64,000 nucleotides of DNA from Pseudoduganella armeniaca (GCF_003028855.1 NZ_CP028324.1:2108001-2172000), one strand, 5' to 3'; counted from the stretch's first letter, positions 43,571-54,968 are shown. A program made the numbers and translations. Notes: a model not told the origin generated them from the letters alone.

Positions 43571-45738
43571 AGCGTCGCCAGCAGGGCCAGGAGGGTTTGC
43601 ACGATGGTGCCAAGGTCGAGGGTCCAGCGCCGCGTGGCGCTGGCGTCGGCCACCAGCGTGCGGCCGTCGTCCAGCTTGTTCGTGTCCAGTAGGTGGCGGC
43701 GCTCAGGGTCGAGCTGGGCCGAGACGGCGCGCACCGGCTTGACCCACTCGAAGCGCCGCCAGCGCTCCTGGCCTTGCCAGCGCACGGTCTCGCGGCTGCC
43801 GTCGGCAAACGTGACGACCAGCGTCTGCGGCACGGCCGCGCCGCGCCGGCGCAGCACCACGGCGGTGCGCCACGGGAACGGCCCGGTGCCCGGCCTGGCG
43901 TCCGGATGCTGGGCGTGCCAGCGTTTGCGCGTCGCCTCGGCTTGCGCCGTCGCGTCCTCGCCGGTCACGTTGACGTCGGCGCTGGCGTAGCCTGGCTGCG
44001 GCAACGCCTCGTCGCTGGAGAAATCCGCGATGCGGTCGTCCACCGGCTGCGCGGCGTAGACCTGCTGCTCGAACACGGCTTCCACCAGGGCGGGCTGGCC
44101 GCTCACCTCCATCAACGTGGCGCGCAGGTCGGCGATGCTGGGATGGCGGAACTTCCAGCGCTGGTAGTAGGTGCGCATGGCCCGCTCCATCACCGCCTTG
44201 CCCAGCTGCGCCTCCAGGTCGCGCATCATGACGGCGGTGCGCGCGTAGACCGGACCGACGCCTTCCAGTCGCAGCCAGGCGTTCTCGCCCAGCGGATCGG
44301 CCGGCTCGGCCAGCGCCAGGCTGGCGCGCTCGCCTTCGAAGACGTCGAACGCGGGCGCGAAGCCGAGCCGGCGCAGCAGCGACGTCGTCGCATGCAGGCG
44401 CTGGCCGCGGTCGCGCAGCATGCGCTGGTTCCAGAATTCGTTCAGGCCCTCGTCCAGCATCGGCTCCTCGAACTCGTTGCTGGCCAGGATGCCCTGGAAG
44501 TAGCCATGGCCGAACTCGTGGATCGTGACGAAGTCCAGCGCCATGCCGCCCAGCGTGTCGCGGGCCGGGTCGGCCACACTGTCGGCCGTGAAGAAGGTGG
44601 GGTATTCCATGCCGCTGGCCTCGCGCCCGTTGTAGGGCGGGATCACGGCCGTCACGGTGCGGTAAGGGTAGGGGCCAAGCGTGCGCGTGAAGTAGTCCAG
44701 CGCATCCAGCGCGGCTTGCAGTACCGGCTGAGCATTGGAGCGGTACTCGGGCGGGAACAGCACCGTGACCTCGACGGGGTGCGGACCGCCGCGCCAGGTC
44801 GCGCGCAGCGGCGGTGCCGTGCGGCTGTCCGCGGTCCAGGCGAAATCGTGGACGTCACCCTGCACGTAGTGATGCGTGACGAGACCGTTCTTCTCGACCG
44901 GCTGGCCCTGCAGCTGGCCCGTCGCGCCCACCGTGTAGCCCTTGGGGACCGTCAGGCGCACGTCGTAGTGGCCGAAGTCGGCGTAGTACTCGGATTCCGC
45001 ATGGTATTCGTGCACGTTCCAGCGCACCGCGGTCGCGCCCCGTTCGCCCGGCAGTTCCAGCACGCCGATCTTGGGGAACCACTGCGCCACCAAGTGGAAA
45101 GTGTCGAAGTAGCCGGTGCGCACCGTCACGCGCGGCAGCTGGTCGAAGAACGCGATGTCAAGCGTGGTGCTGGCGCCCGGCGCCACCGGCTCGGGCAGGT
45201 CGAAACGCACCACGGTGCGGTCGGTGGCAGGGCCCCCATCGGGCTGCACGTAGCGCCACGGCACGGCGCGGCCCGCCTGGCGTACCGAGCGCAGCTCCGT
45301 GTAGCCGTATTTTTCCGGGCCCGCGTCCAGCCCGGAACGGAACGACTCGCCACCGTTGCGCTCCTCCGTGTAGAAGGTACTGTTCTCATTGCGGTGCGCG
45401 TTCAGGTACAGGTGCAGGTAGACGCTCTTGATGGTCAGCGCGCTGCGATTGCGCCAGGTGAGCTGCTGGCGCGCCTCGATCGTGTGGCGCACCGGGTCCA
45501 GCGTGGCATCGATGCGGTAGTCGGCGACGCGGTCCGACAGTGTCGCCTCCGTGCCGGTGCGCGCACCGCCCCAAGCCGTGGGCGCGCTGGGCGTGCGCAC
45601 GGCGGCGGCGTGGGCATGGGCGAACGGGATCTCGGGGGCGGCAGGCGCCTGCGTTGCGGGCGCGTCCTGGGCGAGGACAAGGGCGGCCGCCAGCACCGCC
45701 AGCGCGGCAGGAAAGAGGAACAAGCGACGGGACTGCAT
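43567..45738 (-). CDS. Exported M1-family metallopeptidase
   Basis: This encodes 723 residues with a signal peptide (MQSRRLFLFPAALAVLAAALVLA) behind AGGAG. The zinc site is complete: H407-E408-F-G-H411, with E430 exactly 18 residues on in MLDEGLNEF. SGMEYPT stands in place of the usual GAMEN exopeptidase motif, so strict aminopeptidase action is uncertain. The N-terminal beta-domain (DYRIDATLDPVRHTIEARQQ) fits M1 architecture. It is predicted to be periplasmic or secreted. Confidence 0.9.
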   Translation of the reverse strand: MQSRRLFLFPAALAVLAAALVLAQDAPATQAPAAPEIPFAHAHAAAVRTPSAPTAWGGARTGTEATLSDRVADYRIDATLDPVRHTIEARQQLTWRNRSALTIKSVYLHLYLNAHRNENSTFYTEERNGGESFRSGLDAGPEKYGYTELRSVRQAGRAVPWRYVQPDGGPATDRTVVRFDLPEPVAPGASTTLDIAFFDQLPRVTVRTGYFDTFHLVAQWFPKIGVLELPGERGATAVRWNVHEYHAESEYYADFGHYDVRLTVPKGYTVGATGQLQGQPVEKNGLVTHHYVQGDVHDFAWTADSRTAPPLRATWRGGPHPVEVTVLFPPEYRSNAQPVLQAALDALDYFTRTLGPYPYRTVTAVIPPYNGREASGMEYPTFFTADSVADPARDTLGGMALDFVTIHEFGHGYFQGILASNEFEEPMLDEGLNEFWNQRMLRDRGQRLHATTSLLRRLGFAPAFDVFEGERASLALAEPADPLGENAWLRLEGVGPVYARTAVMMRDLEAQLGKAVMERAMRTYYQRWKFRHPSIADLRATLMEVSGQPALVEAVFEQQVYAAQPVDDRIADFSSDEALPQPGYASADVNVTGEDATAQAEATRKRWHAQHPDARPGTGPFPWRTAVVLRRRGAAVPQTLVVTFADGSRETVRWQGQERWRRFEWVKPVRAVSAQLDPERRHLLDTNKLDDGRTLVADASATRRWTLDLGTIVQTLLALLATL

Positions 45739-45948
45739 AGTGCTCCTGTCGGGAGAGGGATGCAGGAACTATAACGACAGCCGTGCAGGATTCGCAACAT
45801 GTTTGTAAGCGGGAGCGCCGTGCTCGTGCGCTTAAAGCAGCCTTAATTTCGCGCCGGGGATGAACCGGCGGCGCAAAAGATGGTAATCTCGCGGCGTTTA
45901 CACCCGGGCCCCACGCCCTGTTCACGCAACCAGACAAGAAGGAAGATC

Positions 45949-46596
45949 ATGCGTTTTCTGCGCCTCATGCTTGCCGCCACCGCACTGCTGGCCTTTACCG
46001 CCACGTCCCAGGCCGCCGAACCCGGCTACACGACGCTGGCCCAGCCTGTCCGCACCGACAGCGGCAAGAAGGTGGAAGTCATCGAGTTCTTCATGTACAC
46101 CTGCCCGCACTGCAACGCGCTCGATCCGATGCTGACGGAATGGGTCAAGAAGCAGGGCGACAAGATCACGTTCCGCCGCCTGCATTTCCCGGCCGGCGGC
46201 GAGAAGGACCCGCTGGCGCATGCCTACATCACGCTGGAAGCGATGGGCCAGGTCGAGCAGTTCCACTCGAAGATCTTCAACGCCATCCACGTGCAGCGTG
46301 ACCGCATGTACCGCAGCGACGAGCAGATCACCGACTTCCTCGTCAAGAACGGCATGGACAAGGCCAAGTACCAGCAGTTCTTCAATTCGTTTGCCGTGCT
46401 GACGAAACTGAAGCGCCTGGGCCCGACGATCGGCGCCTACAAGATCGACACCGCGCCGACGCTGGTGGTGGACGGCCGCTTCGTGACGTCGCCGAGCCTG
46501 GCCGGCGCGCCTGGCATGCCGGAACTGCAGGCCGGCAAGCAGACGCTGGCCGTGCTGGACCAGCTGGTCGCCAAGGCCGCGGCCGAGAAAAAGTAA
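45949..46596 (+). CDS. dsbA: Thiol:disulfide interchange protein DsbA
   Basis: This encodes 215 residues with a signal peptide (MRFLRLMLAATALLAFTATSQA). The thioredoxin-fold active site is C52-P-H-C55 in FMYTCPHCNALDP, and the cis-proline loop is DTAPTLVVDG. It introduces disulfides into periplasmic proteins. The ribosome site AAGAAGGAAG is strong, and TAATCT near 45891 may be the -10 element. Confidence 0.95.
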   Translation: MRFLRLMLAATALLAFTATSQAAEPGYTTLAQPVRTDSGKKVEVIEFFMYTCPHCNALDPMLTEWVKKQGDKITFRRLHFPAGGEKDPLAHAYITLEAMGQVEQFHSKIFNAIHVQRDRMYRSDEQITDFLVKNGMDKAKYQQFFNSFAVLTKLKRLGPTIGAYKIDTAPTLVVDGRFVTSPSLAGAPGMPELQAGKQTLAVLDQLVAKAAAEKK

Positions 46597-46624
46597 AGCA
46601 GCACGCATGATCAGGAGCCATGCC

Positions 46625-46936
46625 ATGACCGACCGCGAAGAAACCATCATGAAGGCGTACGACGCGCTGGTGCCGGACGAGAAGAAGCTGTTCAGCGTCA
46701 GTAACGTCAATCACCTGGCCTGGAGCCTCGTCGTCGTGCTGCTCCTGGTACTTGGCTGGTTCGCCGCAGCCCTCGTCAATGCGGAGAACCAGCGCCACGC
46801 GCTGCTGACCAAGCAATGCCAGGATCGCGTATTCAAGGAGGAGGTCGACAAGACCTGCCTGTTGAACGTGCGCTCGCGCGAGCACTGGTGGCAGCACGTC
46901 TCGTATGCGCTGGGGCATTTGTCGCCGGAGAAGTGA
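46625..46936 (+). CDS. Small single-pass membrane protein
   Basis: This encodes 103 residues. AGGAG precedes the start at 46625 by suitable spacing. A cytosolic head (MTDREETIMKAYDALVPDEKK) is followed by one membrane helix (WSLVVVLLLVLGWFAAALV) and a soluble tail with two cysteines (C65 and C77). It lies 28 bp after dsbA and is likely co-transcribed, which would suit a Cys-containing periplasmic tail. Family unknown. Confidence 0.7.
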   Translation: MTDREETIMKAYDALVPDEKKLFSVSNVNHLAWSLVVVLLLVLGWFAAALVNAENQRHALLTKQCQDRVFKEEVDKTCLLNVRSREHWWQHVSYALGHLSPEK

Positions 46937-46945
46937 ACCCGAGTC

Positions 46946-47080
46946 GCTAATGCCGCAAAGTAAGGATGTAACGTGTTTGGCCGCAGGCGCCTACTTCGAT
47001 CCGCGACCAAAAACCGGGGTCAGACCCGCCGGGTCTGACCCCAGCTCTACGCTTTTGGGTGAACTTAGCGGCATTAGTGC
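46946..47080. repeat. GGGGTCAGACCC palindrome nested in a longer inverted repeat
   Basis: The 12-bp-stem hairpin 47016-47042 (loop GCC) is followed by AGCTCTACGCTTTTGGGTG, shared with the 21372 copy. Outside it, CTAATGCCGCAAAGT (about 46947) and ACTTAGCGGCATTAG (about 47063) form imperfect outer arms about 100 bp apart. A half-copy of the GGTGCCTGTCACC motif (AGTGCCTGTCGCC) follows at about 47077. Confidence 0.75.
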
Positions 47081-47094
47081 CTGTCGCCGGCGTT

Positions 47095-49503
47095 CTAACT
47101 CACCATCAGCTGCGTGGACTTCAGCTGCGCGCTGCTCGGTCCCGCGTGAATGGTGAAGCTGCCCGGCTCCACCACCCGCTTCATGTCCATATTGTAGAAC
47201 CACAGGTGTTCCGGCCGGATGTCGAACACCAGCGTGCGCCGTTCGCCCGGCCGCAGCGTAACGCGCTGGAAGCCCTTCAGCTCCAGCACGGGGCGGGTGG
47301 CGGACGAGATGTCGTCGCGGATGTACAGCTGCACCACCTCGTCGCCCGCGACCTGGCCGACGTTCGCTATGTCCACCTCCACCTGCGTCGATTCGCCCGC
47401 CTTGATGGCGGGCTTTTTCAAGCGCGGCGCCGAGATGTCGAACCTGGTGTAACTGAGGCCGAAGCCGAACGGATAGAGGGGCTTGGTGCTGCCGTCGATG
47501 TAGCCGCGCCGCGCCGAGGGCTTGTGGTTGTAGAAGATCGGCAACTGGCCCACGTCGCGCGCGATCGACACGGGCAGCTTGCCGCCCGGGTTGGCGCGGC
47601 CGAACAGGATATCCGCCGCCGCGTGGCCAGTCTCCTGGCCCAGGTACCAGCCCTCGACCAATGCGTCGGCACGCTCGGCCAGCAGGTTGACCGACAGCGG
47701 CCGGCCGTTCAGCAGGAACACCACCGTGGGCTTGCCCAGCGCGAAAATGGCGCGCGCCAGGTCGTTCTGCTGGCCCATCAGGTCCAGGCTGTCGCGGTCG
47801 CCCAGGTGGTTGTCGGCCCAGGCCTCGCGGCTGGTTTGCTCGTTGTCGCCCAGGACCATCACGATGGTGTCGGCGCTCTTCGCCGCCGCCACCGCCTGCT
47901 CGATCAGCTGGGCGTTGACGTCGGCCGGCGTGAAGCGGATCTCGTCCTTGCCCCAGATGCGTTCCTCGGTGATGCGCACGCCTTCGCGGTAGTCGAAGGC
48001 GAAGCCCTGCGCCTTGGCTTCGGCCTGCAGCGCCTCGTGGATCGATACCACGTGGCGCGGCACGTCCGAGTAACCGCCGATCGGGGTGTCCTTGGCGTGG
48101 GTGCCGAGCAGCAGCAGGCGGCCCACCTTGCGCCCGTCCAGCGGCAGCAGGCCCTTGTCGTTCTTCAGCAGCACCACCGAACGCACCGCGGCCTCGCGCG
48201 CCAGCGCCACCGCATCGGGCGTGGCCGTCAGCCGGTCGGCCGCTTGCGCGTCCACGTAGGGCTGCTCGAACAGGCCGGCGTTGAACTTGAGCGTCAGGAT
48301 GCGGCGCACGACGGCGTCGATCTCGGCCACCTTGACCTTGTTGGCGCGCACCAGTTGCGCCAGCGTGCGATAGCCGTGGCCGTCCGGTGTCTCGATGTCC
48401 ACGCCGGCCTTGAACGCGTACAGTGCGGCATCCCGCGGCGTGCCTGCCAACTGGTGGCGCGTGACGAGTTCCTTGATGCCGAAGTAGTCCGACACCATCA
48501 CGCCCTGGAAGCCCCATTCCTCGCGGCAGACCTGGTGCAGCAGCCAGCGGTTGGCATGCGACGGTACGCCACCGATCTCGTTATACGACGGCATGATGGC
48601 GGCGACCGGCGTCTCGCGCACCAGCTTCTCGAACGGCGCGAAGAATTCCTCGCGCAGGGTGCGTTCCGATACTTCGGCCGGGCCGATGTTGGTGCCCGAT
48701 TCGGGCTGGCCGTGGCCGGTCATGTGCTTCAGCGTCGCCAGCACCTTGTCCCGCGCCAGCTTGCGCTCCTTGCCGGAGAAGCCCAGCACCGCCGCCTTGC
48801 CCATCTCGCCGCACAGGAACGGGTCCTCGCCATAGGTTTCCTCGATGCGGCCCCAGCGCGGTTCGCGGGCCACGTCCACCACGGGCGCCAGCGCCAGGTT
48901 GGCGCCGCGGGCGCGCATCTCGCGTGCCGCCACCGCGAACACCTTCTGCGCCAGCGGCGGATCGAAGGTCGATGCCAGCGCGATCGCCTGCGGGAAGGAG
49001 GTGGCGTCCTTCGCCACGTAGCCGTGCAGCGCTTCCTCGTGCAGGAACAGGGGGATGCCCAGGCGGGTCTGCTCGACGGCCCATTTCTGCACTGCGTTGA
49101 CGTAGGTCGCGGTCTCCAACGCGGTGCGGTTGGGACGCGCGCCGCTGTCGCCGGCGCCGCCGGGCTTGGCGTTGTCCGCGCTGGCCTGGCCCTGGCGGTC
49201 CGACGGCCGCGCCAGCATGCCCAGGCCGTGCGGATAGACCCTGGACGCCTTCGCGGGCGCAAAGTCGCCGTTGGCTTCCTCGATCAGGTTCTTTTCCTGC
49301 CACACGCAGTCCATCTGGGCGATTTTTTCCTCCAGGGTCATGCGTTTCAGCAGGTCGTCGACGCGCTGCGCGACCGGCGCGGACGGGTTCTTGTACAGAG
49401 GCGTTGTGGCGGCCAGCGCCAGGGTGGGCGCCGCGGCCAGGGCGGCCAGGCCGGTTGCCGACGTCAGGAACTGGCGGCGTGGGGGGATTTGCTTAGTCGT
49501 CAT
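47095..49503 (-). CDS. Glycoside hydrolase family 3 exo-glycosidase (probable beta-xylosidase/beta-glucosidase)
   Basis: This encodes 802 residues. A twin-arginine-like leader (PPRRQFLTSATGLAALAAAP) suggests export. The catalytic nucleophile is D339 in GVMVSDYFGI; KHMTGHGQPESGTN and GEDPFL are GH3 landmarks, followed by the C-terminal (alpha/beta) domain and a fibronectin III-like domain (NVGQVAGDEVVQLYIRD). It resembles BglX, but its place at the end of a xylose operon favours beta-xylosidase. The ribosome site GGAGA is good. Confidence 0.88.
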   Translation of the reverse strand: MTTKQIPPRRQFLTSATGLAALAAAPTLALAATTPLYKNPSAPVAQRVDDLLKRMTLEEKIAQMDCVWQEKNLIEEANGDFAPAKASRVYPHGLGMLARPSDRQGQASADNAKPGGAGDSGARPNRTALETATYVNAVQKWAVEQTRLGIPLFLHEEALHGYVAKDATSFPQAIALASTFDPPLAQKVFAVAAREMRARGANLALAPVVDVAREPRWGRIEETYGEDPFLCGEMGKAAVLGFSGKERKLARDKVLATLKHMTGHGQPESGTNIGPAEVSERTLREEFFAPFEKLVRETPVAAIMPSYNEIGGVPSHANRWLLHQVCREEWGFQGVMVSDYFGIKELVTRHQLAGTPRDAALYAFKAGVDIETPDGHGYRTLAQLVRANKVKVAEIDAVVRRILTLKFNAGLFEQPYVDAQAADRLTATPDAVALAREAAVRSVVLLKNDKGLLPLDGRKVGRLLLLGTHAKDTPIGGYSDVPRHVVSIHEALQAEAKAQGFAFDYREGVRITEERIWGKDEIRFTPADVNAQLIEQAVAAAKSADTIVMVLGDNEQTSREAWADNHLGDRDSLDLMGQQNDLARAIFALGKPTVVFLLNGRPLSVNLLAERADALVEGWYLGQETGHAAADILFGRANPGGKLPVSIARDVGQLPIFYNHKPSARRGYIDGSTKPLYPFGFGLSYTRFDISAPRLKKPAIKAGESTQVEVDIANVGQVAGDEVVQLYIRDDISSATRPVLELKGFQRVTLRPGERRTLVFDIRPEHLWFYNMDMKRVVEPGSFTIHAGPSSAQLKSTQLMVS

Positions 49504-49543
49504 CGTGTCTCCGCTTGTTCTTATCGTGTACTTGCCAAGGGCT

Positions 49544-49570
49544 GGGGTCGGACCCGGCGGGTCCGACCCC
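49544..49570. repeat. GGGGTCGGACCC palindromic intergenic repeat
   Basis: GGGGTCGGACCC, loop GGC, GGGTCCGACCCC between xylH and the GH3 gene. It is identical to the 16787 copy over 27 bp. Lying inside an operon, it may dampen transcription of, or stabilise messages around, the GH3 gene. Confidence 0.85.
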
Positions 49571-49595
49571 GGTACTCCACTCCGCTACTCTTCTG

Positions 49596-50738
49596 CTAAC
49601 GCTTGCCGGCGCGCGTCGCCACGTCCACCCATACCGCGAGGGTCAGGATGAAGCCCTTGACGATCATCTGCCAGTAGGTGTCCACGTCCAGCATCGACAT
49701 GCCGTTATCCAGGCTGGCCATCACCAGCGCGCCGATCAGCGCGCCGTACACGGTGCCCGAGCCGCCGCGCATCGAGGTGCCGCCGATGAAGCAGGCGGCG
49801 ATGGCATCGAGTTCGCCGGAGGTGCCGGCCGACGGCGAACCGGCCGCCAGCCGGGCCGTGTTGACGATACCCGCCAGGGCGCACATCAGGCCCATGATCC
49901 CGAAGATCCACAGCTTGACGGCTTTCACGTTGATGCCGGACAGGCGCGTCGCTTCCATATTGCTGCCCACGGCGTAGATGCGACGGCCGAACACCGTCTG
50001 CGTCGTCACGTAGGTGAATACGGCCAGCAGGGCGAGCAGCAGCAGCACCGGCAGCGGGATGCCCTCATAGCTGTTCAGCGTGGTGACGAAGCCGGCCAGC
50101 ACGGCGGCGATCAGCACCAGGCGCAGCCCGTCGCGCCACAGCGGCGCCTGCGCCAGCTGGTGCCTGGCGCGGCTGATGCGCTGGCGCCAGGTCAGGAACA
50201 CGGCCACGCCGAACAGCAGTATGCCCAGCAGCAGCCCCAGTTGCGGCGCCAGGTAGCCCTGGCCCAGGTGCACCAGCTCGGGCGAGACGGGAGCGACGGT
50301 GATCCCGTCGGTCACGCCCAGCACGATGCCGCGGTAGGCCAGCATGCCGCCCAGGCCGACGATGAAGGAGGGGATGTGCAGGTAGGCCGTCAGGTAGCCG
50401 TTGAACAGACCGATGAACAGGCCGATGGCCAGCACGGCCAGCAGGTTGACGGGCAGCGGCAGGCCATGCGTCACGTCCAGCACGGCGGCGATGCCGCCCA
50501 GGAGGCCCAGCAGCGAGCCGACCGACAGGTCGATCTCGCCGGCGATGATGACGAGCGACATGCCGCAGGCGACGATGCCGGTGATGGCCATCTGCCGCAT
50601 CAGGTTCGACACGTTGCGCGGCGTGATGAAGCCGCCCTCCGTATGCCACGTGAAGAAGCCCCAGATCAGCGCGATGGCGATCAGGAGGGCCAGCATCTTG
50701 TATTGGGTGAACAGCTTTTTCAGTTGGTTGCTTTTCAT
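49596..50738 (-). CDS. xylH: D-xylose ABC transporter permease
   Basis: This encodes 380 residues of a BPD_transp_2-type permease with about ten membrane helices. Signature pieces: GEIDLSVGSLLGLLGG, YRGIVLGVTDG, and AVGSNMEATRLSGINVKAVK, all typical of XylH/AraH/RbsC-type importers, with the extra loop seen in XylH. It starts 13 bp after xylG. No periplasmic binding protein lies in the operon within the window. Confidence 0.9.
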   Translation of the reverse strand: MKSNQLKKLFTQYKMLALLIAIALIWGFFTWHTEGGFITPRNVSNLMRQMAITGIVACGMSLVIIAGEIDLSVGSLLGLLGGIAAVLDVTHGLPLPVNLLAVLAIGLFIGLFNGYLTAYLHIPSFIVGLGGMLAYRGIVLGVTDGITVAPVSPELVHLGQGYLAPQLGLLLGILLFGVAVFLTWRQRISRARHQLAQAPLWRDGLRLVLIAAVLAGFVTTLNSYEGIPLPVLLLLALLAVFTYVTTQTVFGRRIYAVGSNMEATRLSGINVKAVKLWIFGIMGLMCALAGIVNTARLAAGSPSAGTSGELDAIAACFIGGTSMRGGSGTVYGALIGALVMASLDNGMSMLDVDTYWQMIVKGFILTLAVWVDVATRAGKR

Positions 50739-50751
50739 GGAGTCGGGAGGG

Positions 50752-52272
<1,521 letters not shown>

Positions 52273-52323
52273 GCATGTCTCCAGAAAACGGGCCTTTGCG
52301 GCCTCTGGTTCTTGGGTGAAAAA

Positions 52324-54090
52324 TCAATGATTATGGCGCGGCAGGGCGGCGGCCACGCCCCGATACTCGACCGCCAGCTCCATGCAGGCGCCGGTGTGCA
52401 TCTGGCCCACGGTGGCCCGGTACAGCTCCTGCCACGGCGTCTGGCTGGGCGGCACCGGCGGAATGCCTTCGGCCTTGCGCCGAGCCAGCTCGGCATCGTC
52501 CACCAGCATGTCGCACGTGCCCGCGTTCAGGTCGATGCGGATCGTGTCGCCGGTGCGCACGTAGGCCAGGCCGCCGCCCACCGCCGATTCCGGGGAAGCG
52601 TTCAGGATCGACGGGCTGTCCGACGTGCCGGACTGGCGGCCGTCGCCCAGGGTCGGCAGGTTCTTCACGCCGCGCTTGATCAGCGCATCGGGCGGCTGCA
52701 TGTTGACCACTTCGGCCGAGCCGGGCCAGCCGATCGGACCGGCGCCACGAATGACGAGGATGCAGTCCTCGTCGATGTTCAGGCTCGGATCGTTGATGCG
52801 GGCGTGGTAGTCGCCGGAGCCGTCGAACACGATGGCGCGGCACTCGAACACGCCTTCGCGGCCCGGTTGCGACAGGTAGCGCGCGCGGAACTCGGGCGAG
52901 ATCACGGAAGTCTTCATGATGGCGAAGTCGAACAGGTTGCCCTGCAGGACGAAGAAGCCGGCCTGCGTTTTCAGGGGCGCAGCGAACGGCGTGATCATCT
53001 CGCGGTCCGCGCTCTCGCGGCCCTGCAGGTTAGCCGCCATCGAGCGGCCGGTGACGGTCGGGCGGTCGGCGCGCAGCTTGCCGGCCTGGTGCAGCTGCCA
53101 CATCACGGCTGGCACGCCGCCGGCGCGGTGGAAGCGCTCGCCCAGGTACTTGCCGGAGGGCTGCATGTTCAACAGCAGCGGCACGTCGTGGCCATACTCC
53201 ATCCAGTCGGACAGTTTCAGTTCCACGCCGGCGTGGCGCGCCATCGCGATGATGTGCTGTTGCGCGTTGGTCGAGCCGCCGATGGCCGCGTTGACGACAA
53301 TGGCATCCAGGAAGGCGTCGCGCGACAGGATGTCGGACGGCTTCACGTCCTGCTCGGCCAGCGCGACGATGCGGCGGCCCGTTTCGTAGGCCATCTGGCC
53401 GCGTTCGCGATACGGCGCCGGAATGGCGGCGCAGCCGGTCAGCGACATGCCCAGCGCCTCGGCGATCGCGTTCATCGTCGAGGCCGTGCCCATCGTGTTG
53501 CAATGGCCGGCGGAGGGGGCCGAGGCGGCGGCGATCTGCAGGAACTTCTCGTTGTCGATCTCGCCGGCGGCGAGACGACGCCTGCCCTTCCAGATGGCCG
53601 CGCCGGAGCCGACCAGCTCCCCGTCCAGCCAGCCGTCCAGCATGGGACCGCCGGACAGCACGATGGCGGGAATGTCCACCGTGGCCGCCGCCATCAGCTG
53701 CGCGGGCGTGGTCTTGTCGCAGCCCGTCGTCAGCACGACGGCGTCGATCGGGTAGCCGTGCAGGATCTCGACCAGGCCCAGGTAGGCCAGGTTGCGGTCG
53801 ATGGCGGCGGTGGGGCGGCGGCAGTTCTCGAAGATCGGATGCAGCGGGAACTCCATCGGGATGCCGCCGGCGTCGCGAATGCCGTCGCGCACCCGCTTGG
53901 CCAGCTCCAGGTGGATGCGGTTGCATGGGCTGATGTCGCTGCCCGACTGCGCGATGCCGATGATCGGTTTGCCCGAACGCAGTTCTTCCGGCGTGATCCC
54001 GTAGTTCATGAAGCGCTCCAGGTACAGCGCCGTCATGTCGATGAAGTCGGGATTGTCGAACCAGTCCTGGGAACGGTAGCGGCGGCTCAT
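52324..54090 (-). CDS. xylD: D-xylonate dehydratase (IlvD/Edd family)
   Basis: This encodes 588 residues and dehydrates D-xylonate to 2-keto-3-deoxyxylonate. It is strikingly similar to the Caulobacter Weimberg enzyme (RSQDWFDNPDFIDMTALYLE and RFMNYGITPEELRSGKPIIG). Likely iron-sulfur ligands are C56, C124 and C197, matching the Caulobacter spacing with a constant offset of four. The start overlaps the xylC stop by 4 bp. L-arabonate dehydratase is the main alternative, but the neighbours fit xylose. Confidence 0.94.
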   Translation of the reverse strand: MSRRYRSQDWFDNPDFIDMTALYLERFMNYGITPEELRSGKPIIGIAQSGSDISPCNRIHLELAKRVRDGIRDAGGIPMEFPLHPIFENCRRPTAAIDRNLAYLGLVEILHGYPIDAVVLTTGCDKTTPAQLMAAATVDIPAIVLSGGPMLDGWLDGELVGSGAAIWKGRRRLAAGEIDNEKFLQIAAASAPSAGHCNTMGTASTMNAIAEALGMSLTGCAAIPAPYRERGQMAYETGRRIVALAEQDVKPSDILSRDAFLDAIVVNAAIGGSTNAQQHIIAMARHAGVELKLSDWMEYGHDVPLLLNMQPSGKYLGERFHRAGGVPAVMWQLHQAGKLRADRPTVTGRSMAANLQGRESADREMITPFAAPLKTQAGFFVLQGNLFDFAIMKTSVISPEFRARYLSQPGREGVFECRAIVFDGSGDYHARINDPSLNIDEDCILVIRGAGPIGWPGSAEVVNMQPPDALIKRGVKNLPTLGDGRQSGTSDSPSILNASPESAVGGGLAYVRTGDTIRIDLNAGTCDMLVDDAELARRKAEGIPPVPPSQTPWQELYRATVGQMHTGACMELAVEYRGVAAALPRHNH

Positions 54091-54968
54091 TGGATGTCCA
54101 GTCGGAACGGTTGCGGCGCAAGGCCGGGCACGGGCACGTCGAACGCGAACACCGCGCCAGCCAGCGGATGGCGTGCGCGCGCTTCCTCGCTCATGCCTTT
54201 CCAGGCGGTGGTGGCGAACGCGGTGCGCAGGTCCGGGCCGCCGAAGGCGATCTTGGTCACGTTCGGGCAGGGGAACACGATAAAGTCGAGCAGCTCGCCG
54301 CTCGGCGCGTAGCGTTCCACGCGACCGCCGCCGAACGAGGCGATCCATACGCAGCCCTCGGCATCGACGGCGCTGCCATCGGGATGGCCGGCGCCGGCGA
54401 TCGTCACGAAGGTACGCTTGTTGGACAGCTTGCCGCGCCCGTCGACGTCGAAGGCGTAGACGATCTTGCCCAGCGTGTCGGTATGGTAGAAGGTGCGGCC
54501 GTCCGGGCTGAAGGCGGGACCATTGGTGATCACGTAGCCGTCGTCGTGGCGCTGCAGGCCGCCGTCGTAGCGGTACAGTGCACCCGTGGGCGCCGTCTCG
54601 CCGTTGTCCATGGAGCCGAACCACAGGGCGCCATCGGGACCGACGGCGCCGTCGTTCATGCGGTTGCCGGGGCGGTCGCCTTCCAGCGACAGCAGCGGCT
54701 TGAAGCTGCCGCGCGCCGGGTCGAAATGCACCAGCTGGCCGGGCAGGCCGCACACCAGCCCACCGCCATGGACGGGCAGCGCGAAGCCGGTTTCGTCGGG
54801 CAGCTCGAAGCTGTCACGGGCCTCACCCTCCTCATTGCAGCGGTGCAGCTTGCGGCCCTTGATGTCGACGAAGTACAGCAGCTGTTCCTCGGCGTGCCAC
54901 ACCGGGCCTTCGCCCAGCTTGGCGCCCACCGGCCAGATGCAGCGCGGGGTGATGGACTGGGCGTTCAT
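54087..54968 (-). CDS. xylC: SMP-30/gluconolactonase family lactonase (probable xylonolactonase)
   Basis: This encodes 293 residues of a six-bladed beta-propeller. It hydrolyses xylono-lactone to xylonate. Motifs: KLGEGPVWHAEEQLLYFVDI with the metal-binding Glu, RMNDGAVGPDGALWFG, ITNGPAFSPDGRTFYHTDT, and HPDGSAVDAEGCVW. The start at 54968 overlaps the xylB stop by 4 bp; an ATG 12 bp upstream is an alternative. Tight overlap with the SDR and dehydratase supports the assignment. Confidence 0.9.
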   Translation of the reverse strand: MNAQSITPRCIWPVGAKLGEGPVWHAEEQLLYFVDIKGRKLHRCNEEGEARDSFELPDETGFALPVHGGGLVCGLPGQLVHFDPARGSFKPLLSLEGDRPGNRMNDGAVGPDGALWFGSMDNGETAPTGALYRYDGGLQRHDDGYVITNGPAFSPDGRTFYHTDTLGKIVYAFDVDGRGKLSNKRTFVTIAGAGHPDGSAVDAEGCVWIASFGGGRVERYAPSGELLDFIVFPCPNVTKIAFGGPDLRTAFATTAWKGMSEEARARHPLAGAVFAFDVPVPGLAPQPFRLDIQ

